NCBI GenBank assembly: GCA_003510345.1
Contig: DOMW01000073.1
Location: 155-11,671, forward strand
Length of the DNA stretch: 11,517 bases
DNA from: Clostridiales bacterium
Lineage (GTDB): Bacteria > Bacillota > Clostridia > Christensenellales > Christensenellaceae
Reading direction: 5' to 3'
Shown: in pieces, positions 1-6,130 of the stretch
Layout of the letters: every line of letters starts with the position of its first letter
Position numbering within the stretch: the first letter of the stretch is position 1
Program-made: the position numbers and the translations under genes
The notes under the pieces: generated by a model
Databases searched by the model: none
What the model was told of the DNA's origin: nothing
What the model saw: only the letters and a program-made list of their open reading frames with translations

Positions 1-167
1 TCAGAACCTACGGTTCTAAGGACTCCCTTAAAGGCAAAGGCACGGACAATCGTGGAAAGCCATACCCTGTAACAATACAAAACAATATCTTCATCCCGTA
101 GTATGGTCTACATTGCTAAACCGCAAGCTTTCTTTGGTTACTGAAGAGGGTGCTTTGCGCCGCAGTA
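1..167. other. Non-coding edge region with a short palindrome
   Basis: This is the sequence downstream of the last gene of the operon, up to the window edge. At 3-17 it carries a perfect inverted repeat (AGAACC, spacer TAC, GGTTCT). A 4-bp inverted repeat (CACG/CGTG) lies near 40-55. Neither is followed by a T-run on either strand, so they do not form a recognisable intrinsic terminator for the operon. Only very short open frames occur: a 28-codon frame on the minus strand (94-8) and a 33-codon frame open at the edge on the plus strand (3-101). Neither has a ribosome binding site or a recognised product. It may be the edge of an intergenic repeat; that is a guess. Confidence 0.4.
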
Positions 168-1544
168 TTACAGACTGGCGGCGGCCACGCTTTGCCCCAC
201 ACGCCGCGTCTTTTCATCCGGCAGCATGATACGCACCGCTTTGCCATAAGAAGGATACTCGTCCGCCAAAGTTTTCGTTGCGGTCTCTACGATGATCTCG
301 CCTCCCTTGCCGGAAAGCACCCGGCCCATCACAAGTATATTTTTCATATGGTAAAAATGGTGGTATAGCGCCGCCGCGTGCCCGAGGTAAATGCCGATAG
401 ACTCATATATGGGCCGTGCCGCGTCCTCGTCCTTTTGCAGTAATTCTTGCACCGCTTTCAACTTTTCGGCGGGCGTAGCGGTTTCTTCAAAGGCAATGCC
501 CGCGTTTGCCGCAAGCTTGATCACGCCATCCTGCGAGAAATATTTGACGCCGCAGCCGATATCTCCCGACCATTCATCCCGCATGGCGTCTTGCGAAAGA
601 TCGACGGGCGCGAACGCCAGCTCGTTCAGCCACCCGCGTATCTGCCCACTGCCGTCTACAAACCCGGCGGCTTCCGATGTACCCATCGCGACGCCGAGTA
701 TACTGTTTTCACCAAGCCCCATCGCCCCGGCAAGCGCCGCCACGTCCCCGTCATTCGCCACTTTCACCGGCGCGCCGATCTCTTTTGCGGCGCGGAGGTA
801 GATATCTTTCACTTTCGCGTCAAACAAGTCTTGCGGCACCTTCAAAAACAGCGAGGCAACCATGCATCTGTTATCCACATAAATGCCGGCGGACGAAACG
901 CCGATCGCGTCTACCCTCGGCAGATACGTCTGCGCCTTCTTAAGCGCGGAGACGATCCCCTGATAGTGGTAGTCCGGGTCGGCTGTCGTTTTTGGATGCC
1001 ACACGACTTCCTCGCTGAACACAGCTTCCCCGTCGATTACCGCCGATACCTTGCGGTCGCTGCCGCCCGCGTCAAAACCGATCCGGCAGCCGTCGGCGTT
1101 CCCGCCGAGCGAATACGCCTCGTCCGATTCAGCAATCTTTTCTTCATATTTTTTGACGTACACAGCAAACGGCTTTTCATATACGCGTGCCATAAAGTCC
1201 GCGTCAAATGCCCGTTTGCCCCCGCTTTTGTACAGGCTTTCAATATGCCGCCCAATCGTCTCGCCGCCGTATACCGTGACCTCGTAACCGCCTTTCATCC
1301 ACAACAAAAACTTCACCACGCGCTCGGTAATCAGTTCGTCCGCACGCGCCATCTGCCCGCCGCCGTGCACCATCATTTCGTACACAGAAACATGATCGCC
1401 CGGTCGCCGAATGGATATCGCCAGCTTGCGCCCGCTTTCCCGCGCACTCTTCTGGTGCGACTCTAATATTTTTAAAAATGGCGCAAACCCCGCATCAAGC
1501 GGCGGCGCTGCTTTCAAATCATATTCCAATCCATTCCAGTTCAT
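168..1544 (-). CDS. ROK-like (ASKHA) sugar kinase with N-terminal extension
   Basis: The 458-residue protein probably phosphorylates a hexose or aminosugar in the cytoplasm. The C-terminal two thirds look like a ROK-family actin-fold kinase. There is an ATP phosphate-binding loop DAGGS at 158-162, an NDGD motif at 264-267 whose Asp matches the ROK catalytic base, a second glycine loop around GVAMGTS (284-290), and a late MGR element near 406-408. The first ~150 residues are an extension not found in ordinary ~300-residue ROK kinases. The usual ROK zinc motif (CxCGxxGCxE) is missing; only a GDIGCG remnant is seen at 328-333. No N-terminal helix-turn-helix is evident, so a NagC-type repressor is less likely. 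The start is well supported by AAGGAGG eight bases upstream, 12 nt after the deacetylase stop. Given its neighbours I infer glucosamine or N-acetylhexosamine as substrate; galactose or glucose remain possible. Confidence 0.85.
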   Translation of the reverse strand: MNWNGLEYDLKAAPPLDAGFAPFLKILESHQKSARESGRKLAISIRRPGDHVSVYEMMVHGGGQMARADELITERVVKFLLWMKGGYEVTVYGGETIGRHIESLYKSGGKRAFDADFMARVYEKPFAVYVKKYEEKIAESDEAYSLGGNADGCRIGFDAGGSDRKVSAVIDGEAVFSEEVVWHPKTTADPDYHYQGIVSALKKAQTYLPRVDAIGVSSAGIYVDNRCMVASLFLKVPQDLFDAKVKDIYLRAAKEIGAPVKVANDGDVAALAGAMGLGENSILGVAMGTSEAAGFVDGSGQIRGWLNELAFAPVDLSQDAMRDEWSGDIGCGVKYFSQDGVIKLAANAGIAFEETATPAEKLKAVQELLQKDEDAARPIYESIGIYLGHAAALYHHFYHMKNILVMGRVLSGKGGEIIVETATKTLADEYPSYGKAVRIMLPDEKTRRVGQSVAAASL

Positions 1545-1556
1545 GGCGATCCTCCT

Positions 1557-2399
1557 TTAGGTAAAGCGGCCGATCCGCCCCGTTACATCCCGCTTGAATT
1601 TTTCTATCTCGGCTTCCACAAAAGCGGCGGGCGTCAATTCCCCGCCGAGTAATGCCGACATATCGACCGCATAGACCGCAAGCTCCATCTCGTCTGTTCC
1701 GTGGCTTTCAAAAAAGGTCGCGTTTGCCGCTCTTCGGCCCAGCACCGCGCTGTCGTACCGCTTGCCACCCATGATTTGCGAGTCGTACACGCCCATAAGC
1801 GCCGCCGCGAGGTTTGGGTGGGCCGACGCGTCAAACACTGTCTTGTCGCTGTCGTTCATCCAATCAAGAGACCGCCATACCTCCATACCGTAAAGTTTTT
1901 TCGGCGTAAACCGCCCGCGCAGCATGGAAAGCGCCGCAAGTACGCGCAACGCCACGGCGACATGCGTATCGTGTTTGTCCGCAAAATTATGCGTGTATAT
2001 GACATCCGGCTTGCAGGCGAGTATCACGTCCGCAATGCTTTGCACCACAGCGTTTTCCGCCGGGTCTTTTACCGCCTTACTGGGATACCCGAGCTGTATC
2101 TGCGCCGCGTATTCACCGACCGTTGCCGCTTTGTTCTGCTCTTTTATACGCACGGTCTTCATTTGCTCATCCGTATAGTCTGCGTACAGCCCCGCGCGCG
2201 GGCTGCCCGCGCCGTCTGTGACCACGCAGGCGGAAAACCAGCGGTCTGTTTTCTGAAAACAGTTTGCGATCTCATGGTACGCCATGAACTCTATGTCGTC
2301 CTGATGCGCGGAAAAACATAAGGCAGTCGTCCGCCCGCACGCTTCATCCGCGCCTTTTCCATCCGGAACGAATACCGTCTCATTTACACTGAATTTCAT
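1557..2399 (-). CDS. PIG-L/LmbE-family N-acetyl-sugar deacetylase
   Basis: The 280-residue cytoplasmic protein (no signal peptide or membrane segment) belongs to the PIG-L/LmbE zinc-dependent deacetylase family, which removes acetyl from N-acetylglucosaminyl compounds (GlcNAc-PI, GlcNAc-inositol, chitobiose and others). The diagnostic first motif AHPDDE appears as AHQDDIE at 31-37. It gives a metal-binding His32 and Asp35 and a catalytic Asp34. The second metal site is the THNFADKHDTH segment at 136-146, matching the family's HxxDxH region. The start codon follows GAGGGG by five bases, 9 nt after the SIS gene stop, so the genes are co-transcribed and probably coupled. The location between an aminosugar isomerase and a sugar kinase suggests it deacetylates the GlcNAc/GalNAc released by the GH112 enzyme, or its phosphate. 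The exact substrate is inferred. Confidence 0.87.
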   Translation of the reverse strand: MKFSVNETVFVPDGKGADEACGRTTALCFSAHQDDIEFMAYHEIANCFQKTDRWFSACVVTDGAGSPRAGLYADYTDEQMKTVRIKEQNKAATVGEYAAQIQLGYPSKAVKDPAENAVVQSIADVILACKPDVIYTHNFADKHDTHVAVALRVLAALSMLRGRFTPKKLYGMEVWRSLDWMNDSDKTVFDASAHPNLAAALMGVYDSQIMGGKRYDSAVLGRRAANATFFESHGTDEMELAVYAVDMSALLGGELTPAAFVEAEIEKFKRDVTGRIGRFT

Positions 2400-2408
2400 A
2401 CGCGCCCC

Positions 2409-3455
2409 TCACTTTGTGATCGTTACTTTTTTGATGTTTCGCGGCGCATCCGGGTTTTTATGCTTGGCTATGGCAAGCCCGCACGCAAAAAGCTGCGCCG
2501 CCATCGTGTGGTGGAATATCTCCGTATATTCGTCCGCTTTCGCCGTTATGACGGCCCGCCGCGCTTTTTTCGCAAGCGCCTCGTCGCTGGTGAAAACGGT
2601 CAAATCGGCACCCAGCGCCGCATATTGCTCAAACGCGGCCACGGCGTCCTTATGCGCGGCGCCAGTCCCCGGCGCGTAAAGGAACACCGGCGTATCCTGC
2701 TGCACCAATGCCAGCGGGCCGTGCTGGAAATCTGAAACGGCAAACCCGCGCGCGTTCGTGTACGTCGTTTCCATCATCTTAAGCCCCGCCTCGAGCGCGA
2801 GGGGGTAGAGCAAACCGCGCGAAAGCGTGATACACTCCCGCATAAACGTATACTCACGCGCCAGCGCCATGATCGAATCGACTTGCGCCGCCTCATGCAC
2901 AAGCGCGTTGGGAAGCGCTTCCAGCGACTTCAGTAAATCACTGTTTCCGGCCCACTTGGCCACAAGCAGCGCCACTAAATACAGCGAAGCCATAAATGTT
3001 TTGGTCGCCGCCACGCTCTTTTCCTCGCCCGCCGCGCACAGCAGCCCATACGCCGCTTCCTTGTCCAAAAGCGACCCTTCCTTGTTTGTGATTGCCGCCG
3101 TTACTGCCTTGCTCCGGTTGCCGTTTTTCACCACGGCAGCCACGTCTTCCGCCGCACCAGATTGCGATATGGCCAGCACAAGTGTGTTTTCATAGCGCAA
3201 TTCCCCGCCGTACAACGTAACGACGGAAGCCGCGGAAAGGGATACGGGTATCCCCACCAAAAGCTCAATCAAATACTTCGCGTAGATGGCGCAATGGTCG
3301 GAAGACCCGCGCGCCGCGAGCACCACCTGCTTAATGTCCGATTCCTTTATTTTCGCCACGAGACTGTTTAACACAGCCTCATTTTTTGGCAGTATCCCGC
3401 CCAACACACGCGGCTGCTCCATGATCTCGCGGTACATATCCATTTTTATGTCCAT
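2409..3455 (-). CDS. Double-SIS aminosugar-phosphate isomerase/deaminase (GlmS C-domain/NagB-II-like)
   Basis: The 348-residue protein has two SIS domains and resembles the isomerase half of GlmS without its glutaminase domain. This is the pattern of NagB-II/AgaS-type glucosamine-6-phosphate deaminases. Visible marks are an N-terminal MYREIMEQP segment (7-15), ARGSSDH (48-54) as the first sugar-phosphate loop, ISQSG (96-100), EKSVAATKTF (145-154), a second SIS with FQHGP (243-247), and the C-terminal NPDAPRN (334-340) typical of GlmS-type tails. Lack of the N-terminal Cys amidotransferase domain makes biosynthetic GlmS unlikely, so I infer catabolic conversion of glucosamine- or galactosamine-6-phosphate to fructose- or tagatose-6-phosphate plus ammonia. 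The ATG at 3455 has a GAGGGG site 11 nt upstream; Met5 and Met7 are weaker alternatives. It is preceded by a structured 140-nt gap and followed closely by the deacetylase. Confidence 0.88.
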   Translation of the reverse strand: MDIKMDMYREIMEQPRVLGGILPKNEAVLNSLVAKIKESDIKQVVLAARGSSDHCAIYAKYLIELLVGIPVSLSAASVVTLYGGELRYENTLVLAISQSGAAEDVAAVVKNGNRSKAVTAAITNKEGSLLDKEAAYGLLCAAGEEKSVAATKTFMASLYLVALLVAKWAGNSDLLKSLEALPNALVHEAAQVDSIMALAREYTFMRECITLSRGLLYPLALEAGLKMMETTYTNARGFAVSDFQHGPLALVQQDTPVFLYAPGTGAAHKDAVAAFEQYAALGADLTVFTSDEALAKKARRAVITAKADEYTEIFHHTMAAQLFACGLAIAKHKNPDAPRNIKKVTITK

Positions 3456-3481
3456 TTTCGTTATTTCCCCTCTTTATACCG

Positions 3482-3523
3482 TTCCCAAATAGGCAACGCC
3501 TTTCGGCGCTACCTAACTGGGAA
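3482..3523 (-). promoter_or_regulatory. Stable GNRA-capped stem-loop upstream of the SIS gene
   Basis: On the transcribed strand two 19-nt arms (3523-3505 and 3500-3482) enclose the tetraloop GAAA, with a C-G closing pair. They form 18 pairs, of which three are G-U, with one U-U mismatch. No U-run follows, so it is not a standard intrinsic terminator. It ends 26 nt before the SIS start codon and just upstream of the GAGGGG ribosome binding site. It may set mRNA stability or processing between the transporter ATPase and the aminosugar module, or may be a dispersed hairpin repeat. Confidence 0.6.
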
Positions 3524-3555
3524 ACCATTCAATGATTATTTAATTATTTAGGAAC

Positions 3556-3590
3556 CACTGACTAAATAGTGCGGTCAGATTTAATCAGCG
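3556..3590 (-). promoter_or_regulatory. Second stem-loop in the ATPase-SIS gap
   Basis: Just after the ATPase stop, the transcript can fold a 12-bp stem (CGCTGATTAAAT with ATTTAGTCAGTG, including two G-U pairs) around an 11-nt loop. The downstream arm contains ATTTAG, which can alternatively pair with CTAAAT about ten bases further on, so two mutually exclusive folds are possible. There is no U-run. Function unknown; it may be a processing site or part of a regulatory leader for the SIS-deacetylase-kinase module. Confidence 0.45.
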
Positions 3591-3595
3591 CTTAC

Positions 3596-4816
3596 CTAGC
3601 AAGATAAGATGCTTTCTCCCGTCGTCTTGTCAAACAAATGCAGCAAACCTGGGTGCAGCCTGAACTTGACGCTGGTGTGCCCTGTGTTTGCGCTGGAATA
3701 CTCGTCCGCCGCGTCCGTCACAGGAATACGGATTACCGCTTCTTTGTTCTGCACGTCCACGTGCCCGCCGCCTACATCCACATGCAGGTATATCTCGCTG
3801 CCCATCATTTCCGATACGGAAAGTTCCGACTCGATCACATCCGGCGAGTCGGTATTGGATACCATGATGTGCTCCGGGCGAATGCCCACGGTCACTTCGT
3901 CTTCCCCGGCATTTTTGGCTTTTAAAGCGGCCTGCATTTCGTCGGTCAGCAGTATATCGGCGTTGTAGACATGCACATGGTATTGCCCGTTTTGAATCGC
4001 GAGCCTGCCGTCAAAAAAGTTCATTTGCGGCGTACCAATAAACCCGGCCACAAAAAGGTTCAGAGGCCGGTTAAATACTTCGTGCGGCGTGCCGATTTGC
4101 TGGATGACGCCGTCCTTCATGATCACGATGCGGTCGCCCAAAGTCATAGCTTCCGTCTGGTCGTGCGTGACATAAATAAATGTCGTATCTATTTTCTTGC
4201 GCAGCAATATGATCTCCGCGCGCATCTGGTTGCGAAGCTTTGCGTCGAGGTTTGAGAGCGGCTCGTCCATCAAAAAAACCTTTGGGTTACGCACGATGGC
4301 GCGCCCAATGGCCACACGCTGCCTTTGCCCGCCCGAAAGCGCTTTGGGCTTCCTGGAAAGCAAATCTTCGATTTCAAGCGTTCTAGCGGCTTCGGTCACC
4401 TTTTGCTGGATCACTTCCTTTTTCTCTTTGCGCAGTTTCAGGGCAAACGCCATGTTTTCAAACACCGTCATATGCGGGTATAGCGCGTAGTTCTGGAATA
4501 CCATAGCGATATCCCTGTCTTTTGGAGCGACGTCGTTTACCAGCACGTCGTCGATATAGAGTTTGCCGTCTGAAATTTCCTCCAGCCCCGCCACCATTCT
4601 GAGTGTGGTCGATTTGCCGCAACCGGAAGGGCCGACCAATACAATGAATTCCTGGTCCGCGATCTCAAGTGAGAAGTCCTGTACTGCCACTACGCCCTTG
4701 TCAGTGATCTGCAAATTGGCTTTTCCCTGTTCCCGGGGTTCGCCCTTTTTGCGTTTTTTGGTTTCACTGCTGTGGGGGTAGATCTTCTTGATACTCTCCA
4801 ATCTTACGTTTGCCAT
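3596..4816 (-). CDS. CUT1 sugar ABC transporter ATPase (MsmK/UgpC/MalK type)
   Basis: The 406-residue ATPase energises the importer formed by the two permeases and binding protein encoded upstream in the same operon. It shows Walker A GPSGCGKST (62-70), Q-loop VFQNYALYP (106-114), signature LSGGQ (160-164), Walker B ending MDEPLSNLD (183-191), and H-loop His218. A C-terminal OB/TOBE regulatory region follows from about residue 235, as in MalK and MsmK. A lysine-rich linker (about 15-41) separates the first strand from the core; it is longer than in MalK. The start is fixed by the family-typical MANVRL opening and by a TAG in the same frame two codons upstream. No good ribosome binding site lies next to it. 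A consensus AAGGAGG is instead 118 nt upstream, as if DNA had been inserted between them. Confidence 0.95.
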   Translation of the reverse strand: MANVRLESIKKIYPHSSETKKRKKGEPREQGKANLQITDKGVVAVQDFSLEIADQEFIVLVGPSGCGKSTTLRMVAGLEEISDGKLYIDDVLVNDVAPKDRDIAMVFQNYALYPHMTVFENMAFALKLRKEKKEVIQQKVTEAARTLEIEDLLSRKPKALSGGQRQRVAIGRAIVRNPKVFLMDEPLSNLDAKLRNQMRAEIILLRKKIDTTFIYVTHDQTEAMTLGDRIVIMKDGVIQQIGTPHEVFNRPLNLFVAGFIGTPQMNFFDGRLAIQNGQYHVHVYNADILLTDEMQAALKAKNAGEDEVTVGIRPEHIMVSNTDSPDVIESELSVSEMMGSEIYLHVDVGGGHVDVQNKEAVIRIPVTDAADEYSSANTGHTSVKFRLHPGLLHLFDKTTGESILSC

Positions 4817-4934
4817 ACCCTACGGTCTGGAGCAACCGGCATTCGCCCGCCCTCCTCACGCCTGGGCGCGATGTCCCAAGCGCATTGCGACAGGTCTCCA
4901 CACTGCCGCACCGCAACCGCCGCGGTTTTTATAT
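4817..4934. other. GC-rich segment separating SD from the ATPase start (possible small insertion)
   Basis: This segment is clearly more GC-rich than the adjacent 4935-5032 stretch. It carries a hairpin (CGCTTGGG, 8-nt loop, CCCAGGCG on the transcribed strand; 4882-4859) and a short direct repeat CGGTTGC near both ends. It lies between a perfect but start-less Shine-Dalgarno sequence and the ATPase ATG. I read it as a possible small dispersed repeat or MITE-like insertion, but no clear terminal inverted repeats or target duplications are seen, so a structured 5' leader is the alternative. Confidence 0.35.
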
Positions 4935-4941
4935 CCTCCTT
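4935..4941 (-). promoter_or_regulatory. Orphan consensus Shine-Dalgarno site (AAGGAGG)
   Basis: On the transcribed strand AAGGAGG is followed by ATATAAAAACC with no ATG, GTG or TTG within the normal 5-12 nt spacing. The nearest real start is the ATPase ATG 118 nt downstream, which has no good ribosome binding site of its own. It is probably the original site for the ATPase gene, displaced by the GC-rich segment. Confidence 0.5.
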
Positions 4942-5003
4942 TTCCTGGCGTGAACGGGTTACATAGATGGAGTAACGCCGAACCGTCTTATTGAAAACTT
5001 ATA

Positions 5004-5036
5004 GTAGTTATCACGTAGTTATCACGTAGTTATCAC
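5004..5036. repeat. Three perfect tandem copies of an 11-bp repeat
   Basis: The unit GTAGTTATCAC (plus strand) occurs three times without a mismatch, at 5004-5014, 5015-5025 and 5026-5036. On the transcribed strand each copy reads GTGATAACTAC and holds TGATAA. The first copy read overlaps the last Met codon and the stop of the kinase gene. Because 11 is not a multiple of 3, the three copies put TGATAA in all three forward frames. It most likely arose by slipped-strand duplication. Confidence 0.9.
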
Positions 5037-6130
5037 ATATCGTTAAACTGAATCTCCATTTCCTGCGCCAGCTTGATTTGCGTGCGCGCCCTGTCAAGGT
5101 TCTGCCCTTCGCGCTGAATGCGGAAATACACATCGCCGTTCAAGTGATCCGCCAAAAAGCGCATGGCGTTTTCAAGGGTCATAAGCTTTGCGCCCAACCG
5201 CAGGTTTGCTACCTCTTTAGCCGTAAGGTTTGCCTCGCTCAAAAAACCTTCCCTGTATTGCCGGTATAAATCCATGCGGAACACGACTTTTGAAAGGTCG
5301 CGTTCATCTTCGCCCGCGGGGTTTGTGCCAAACCGTATACTATCTCCAAAATCATACAGCGCCGAACCGGGCATTACCGTATCGAGGTCGATTACGCACA
5401 CGCCCTCGCCTGTCTGGTTGTCGATCATCACGTTGTTGAGTTTTGTGTCGTTGTGCGTTACGCGCAGGGGGATTTCCCCGCTTGCCAGCATATTTGTGAT
5501 GTGGCCGTATTCGCTCTCCCGCGCCATCAGAAAATCGATTTCTTTCCGTACTGCCGCCGCCCGGCCCGTTGTGTCGCGGGCTGTCGCGGCGCAAAAATCC
5601 GCGAAACGTTTGGGCGTGTTGTGGAAATCGGGGATCGTCTCATGCAGTTTTTCCGCGGGGTAACTGTCTAAAAGTCGCTGGAACCTGCCGAATGCCCGCG
5701 CGGACTGGTAAAACAGCTCCGGCCGCTCTACTGTCTGGTAGCTTGTTGCGTCCTCCACAAAGACATAAGCGCGCCAGTAGTCGCCGGATGCGTCCTGCGC
5801 CATGAACCCGCCATCTTTCGCGGGGACAACGGTCAGAACCTCGCGCGCGGGGTTTCCGCCCGCCGCGGCAACCTTACCGCGCAGATATTCCGTTACGGAT
5901 ACGATGTTTTCCATTAGTTTATCCGGGGTTCTGAACACGAGCGTGTTGATTTTTTGCATGATGTACCGGATGGGCCGACTGTATTCAAATTTGAAATACA
6001 CGGCATATGTTTCGTTGATATGCCCATGCCCAAAGCGCTCGATGAAAACAGGCTCGCCCGAAAACTGAAACGCGGCCGCCATATCCCACGCCACCGAAAA
6101 GCCTTTTTGCGCGGCCAAATTATCCATCAT
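5033..6130 (-). CDS. nahK: N-acetylhexosamine 1-kinase-like phosphotransferase (APH fold)
   Basis: The 365-residue protein has the aminoglycoside-phosphotransferase/choline-kinase fold. It matches in length and context the bifidobacterial N-acetylhexosamine 1-kinase (NahK/LnpB), which makes GlcNAc-1-P or GalNAc-1-P from the HexNAc released by the GH112 phosphorylase. The catalytic loop HNDTKLNN at 226-233 gives a catalytic Asp228 and metal ligand Asn233, and the VIDLDTVMPG segment (246-255) supplies the DxD magnesium ligands. A nucleotide-binding GHGHINETY loop lies at 34-42. The start at 6130 overlaps the nucleotidyltransferase end by 11 nt and has GGAAAGG upstream; the ATG three bases later is an alternative. 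The tight linkage to GH112 and the nucleotidyltransferase supports the role, but specificity for HexNAc versus another sugar is inferred. Confidence 0.8.
   Translation of the reverse strand: MMDNLAAQKGFSVAWDMAAAFQFSGEPVFIERFGHGHINETYAVYFKFEYSRPIRYIMQKINTLVFRTPDKLMENIVSVTEYLRGKVAAAGGNPAREVLTVVPAKDGGFMAQDASGDYWRAYVFVEDATSYQTVERPELFYQSARAFGRFQRLLDSYPAEKLHETIPDFHNTPKRFADFCAATARDTTGRAAAVRKEIDFLMARESEYGHITNMLASGEIPLRVTHNDTKLNNVMIDNQTGEGVCVIDLDTVMPGSALYDFGDSIRFGTNPAGEDERDLSKVVFRMDLYRQYREGFLSEANLTAKEVANLRLGAKLMTLENAMRFLADHLNGDVYFRIQREGQNLDRARTQIKLAQEMEIQFNDM

Noticed and set aside
8..94. 28-codon minus-strand ORF at the window edge
   Set aside because: No ribosome binding site and no recognised product; may only reflect a repeat.
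3..101. Partial plus-strand CDS entering from the left edge
   Set aside because: Only 33 codons are visible and no family signal can be seen; cannot be told from chance.
121..167. Intrinsic terminator after the ROK-like gene
   Set aside because: Only a 4-bp AACC/GGTT pairing with an internal AAGCTT palindrome and no U-run is present.
447..1466. Long plus-strand open frame (339 codons) opposite the ROK-like gene
   Set aside because: Antisense shadow: composition is His/Arg/Pro-rich with no family motif and no ribosome binding site, while the minus frame shows clear kinase motifs.
4805..4912. Short GTG-started leader peptide frame overlapping the ATPase start
   Set aside because: The GTG is about 25 nt from the SD, too far for initiation, and the peptide has no regulatory codon run.
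4915..4930. Plus-strand terminator-like AACCG-CCG-CGGTT followed by T-run
   Set aside because: No plus-strand gene ends here and the stem is only 5 bp; the T-run is the complement of the A-run after the orphan SD.
5004..5036. Tandem repeat as a CRISPR array
   Set aside because: The units are 11 bp and directly adjacent, with no spacers and no cas genes.
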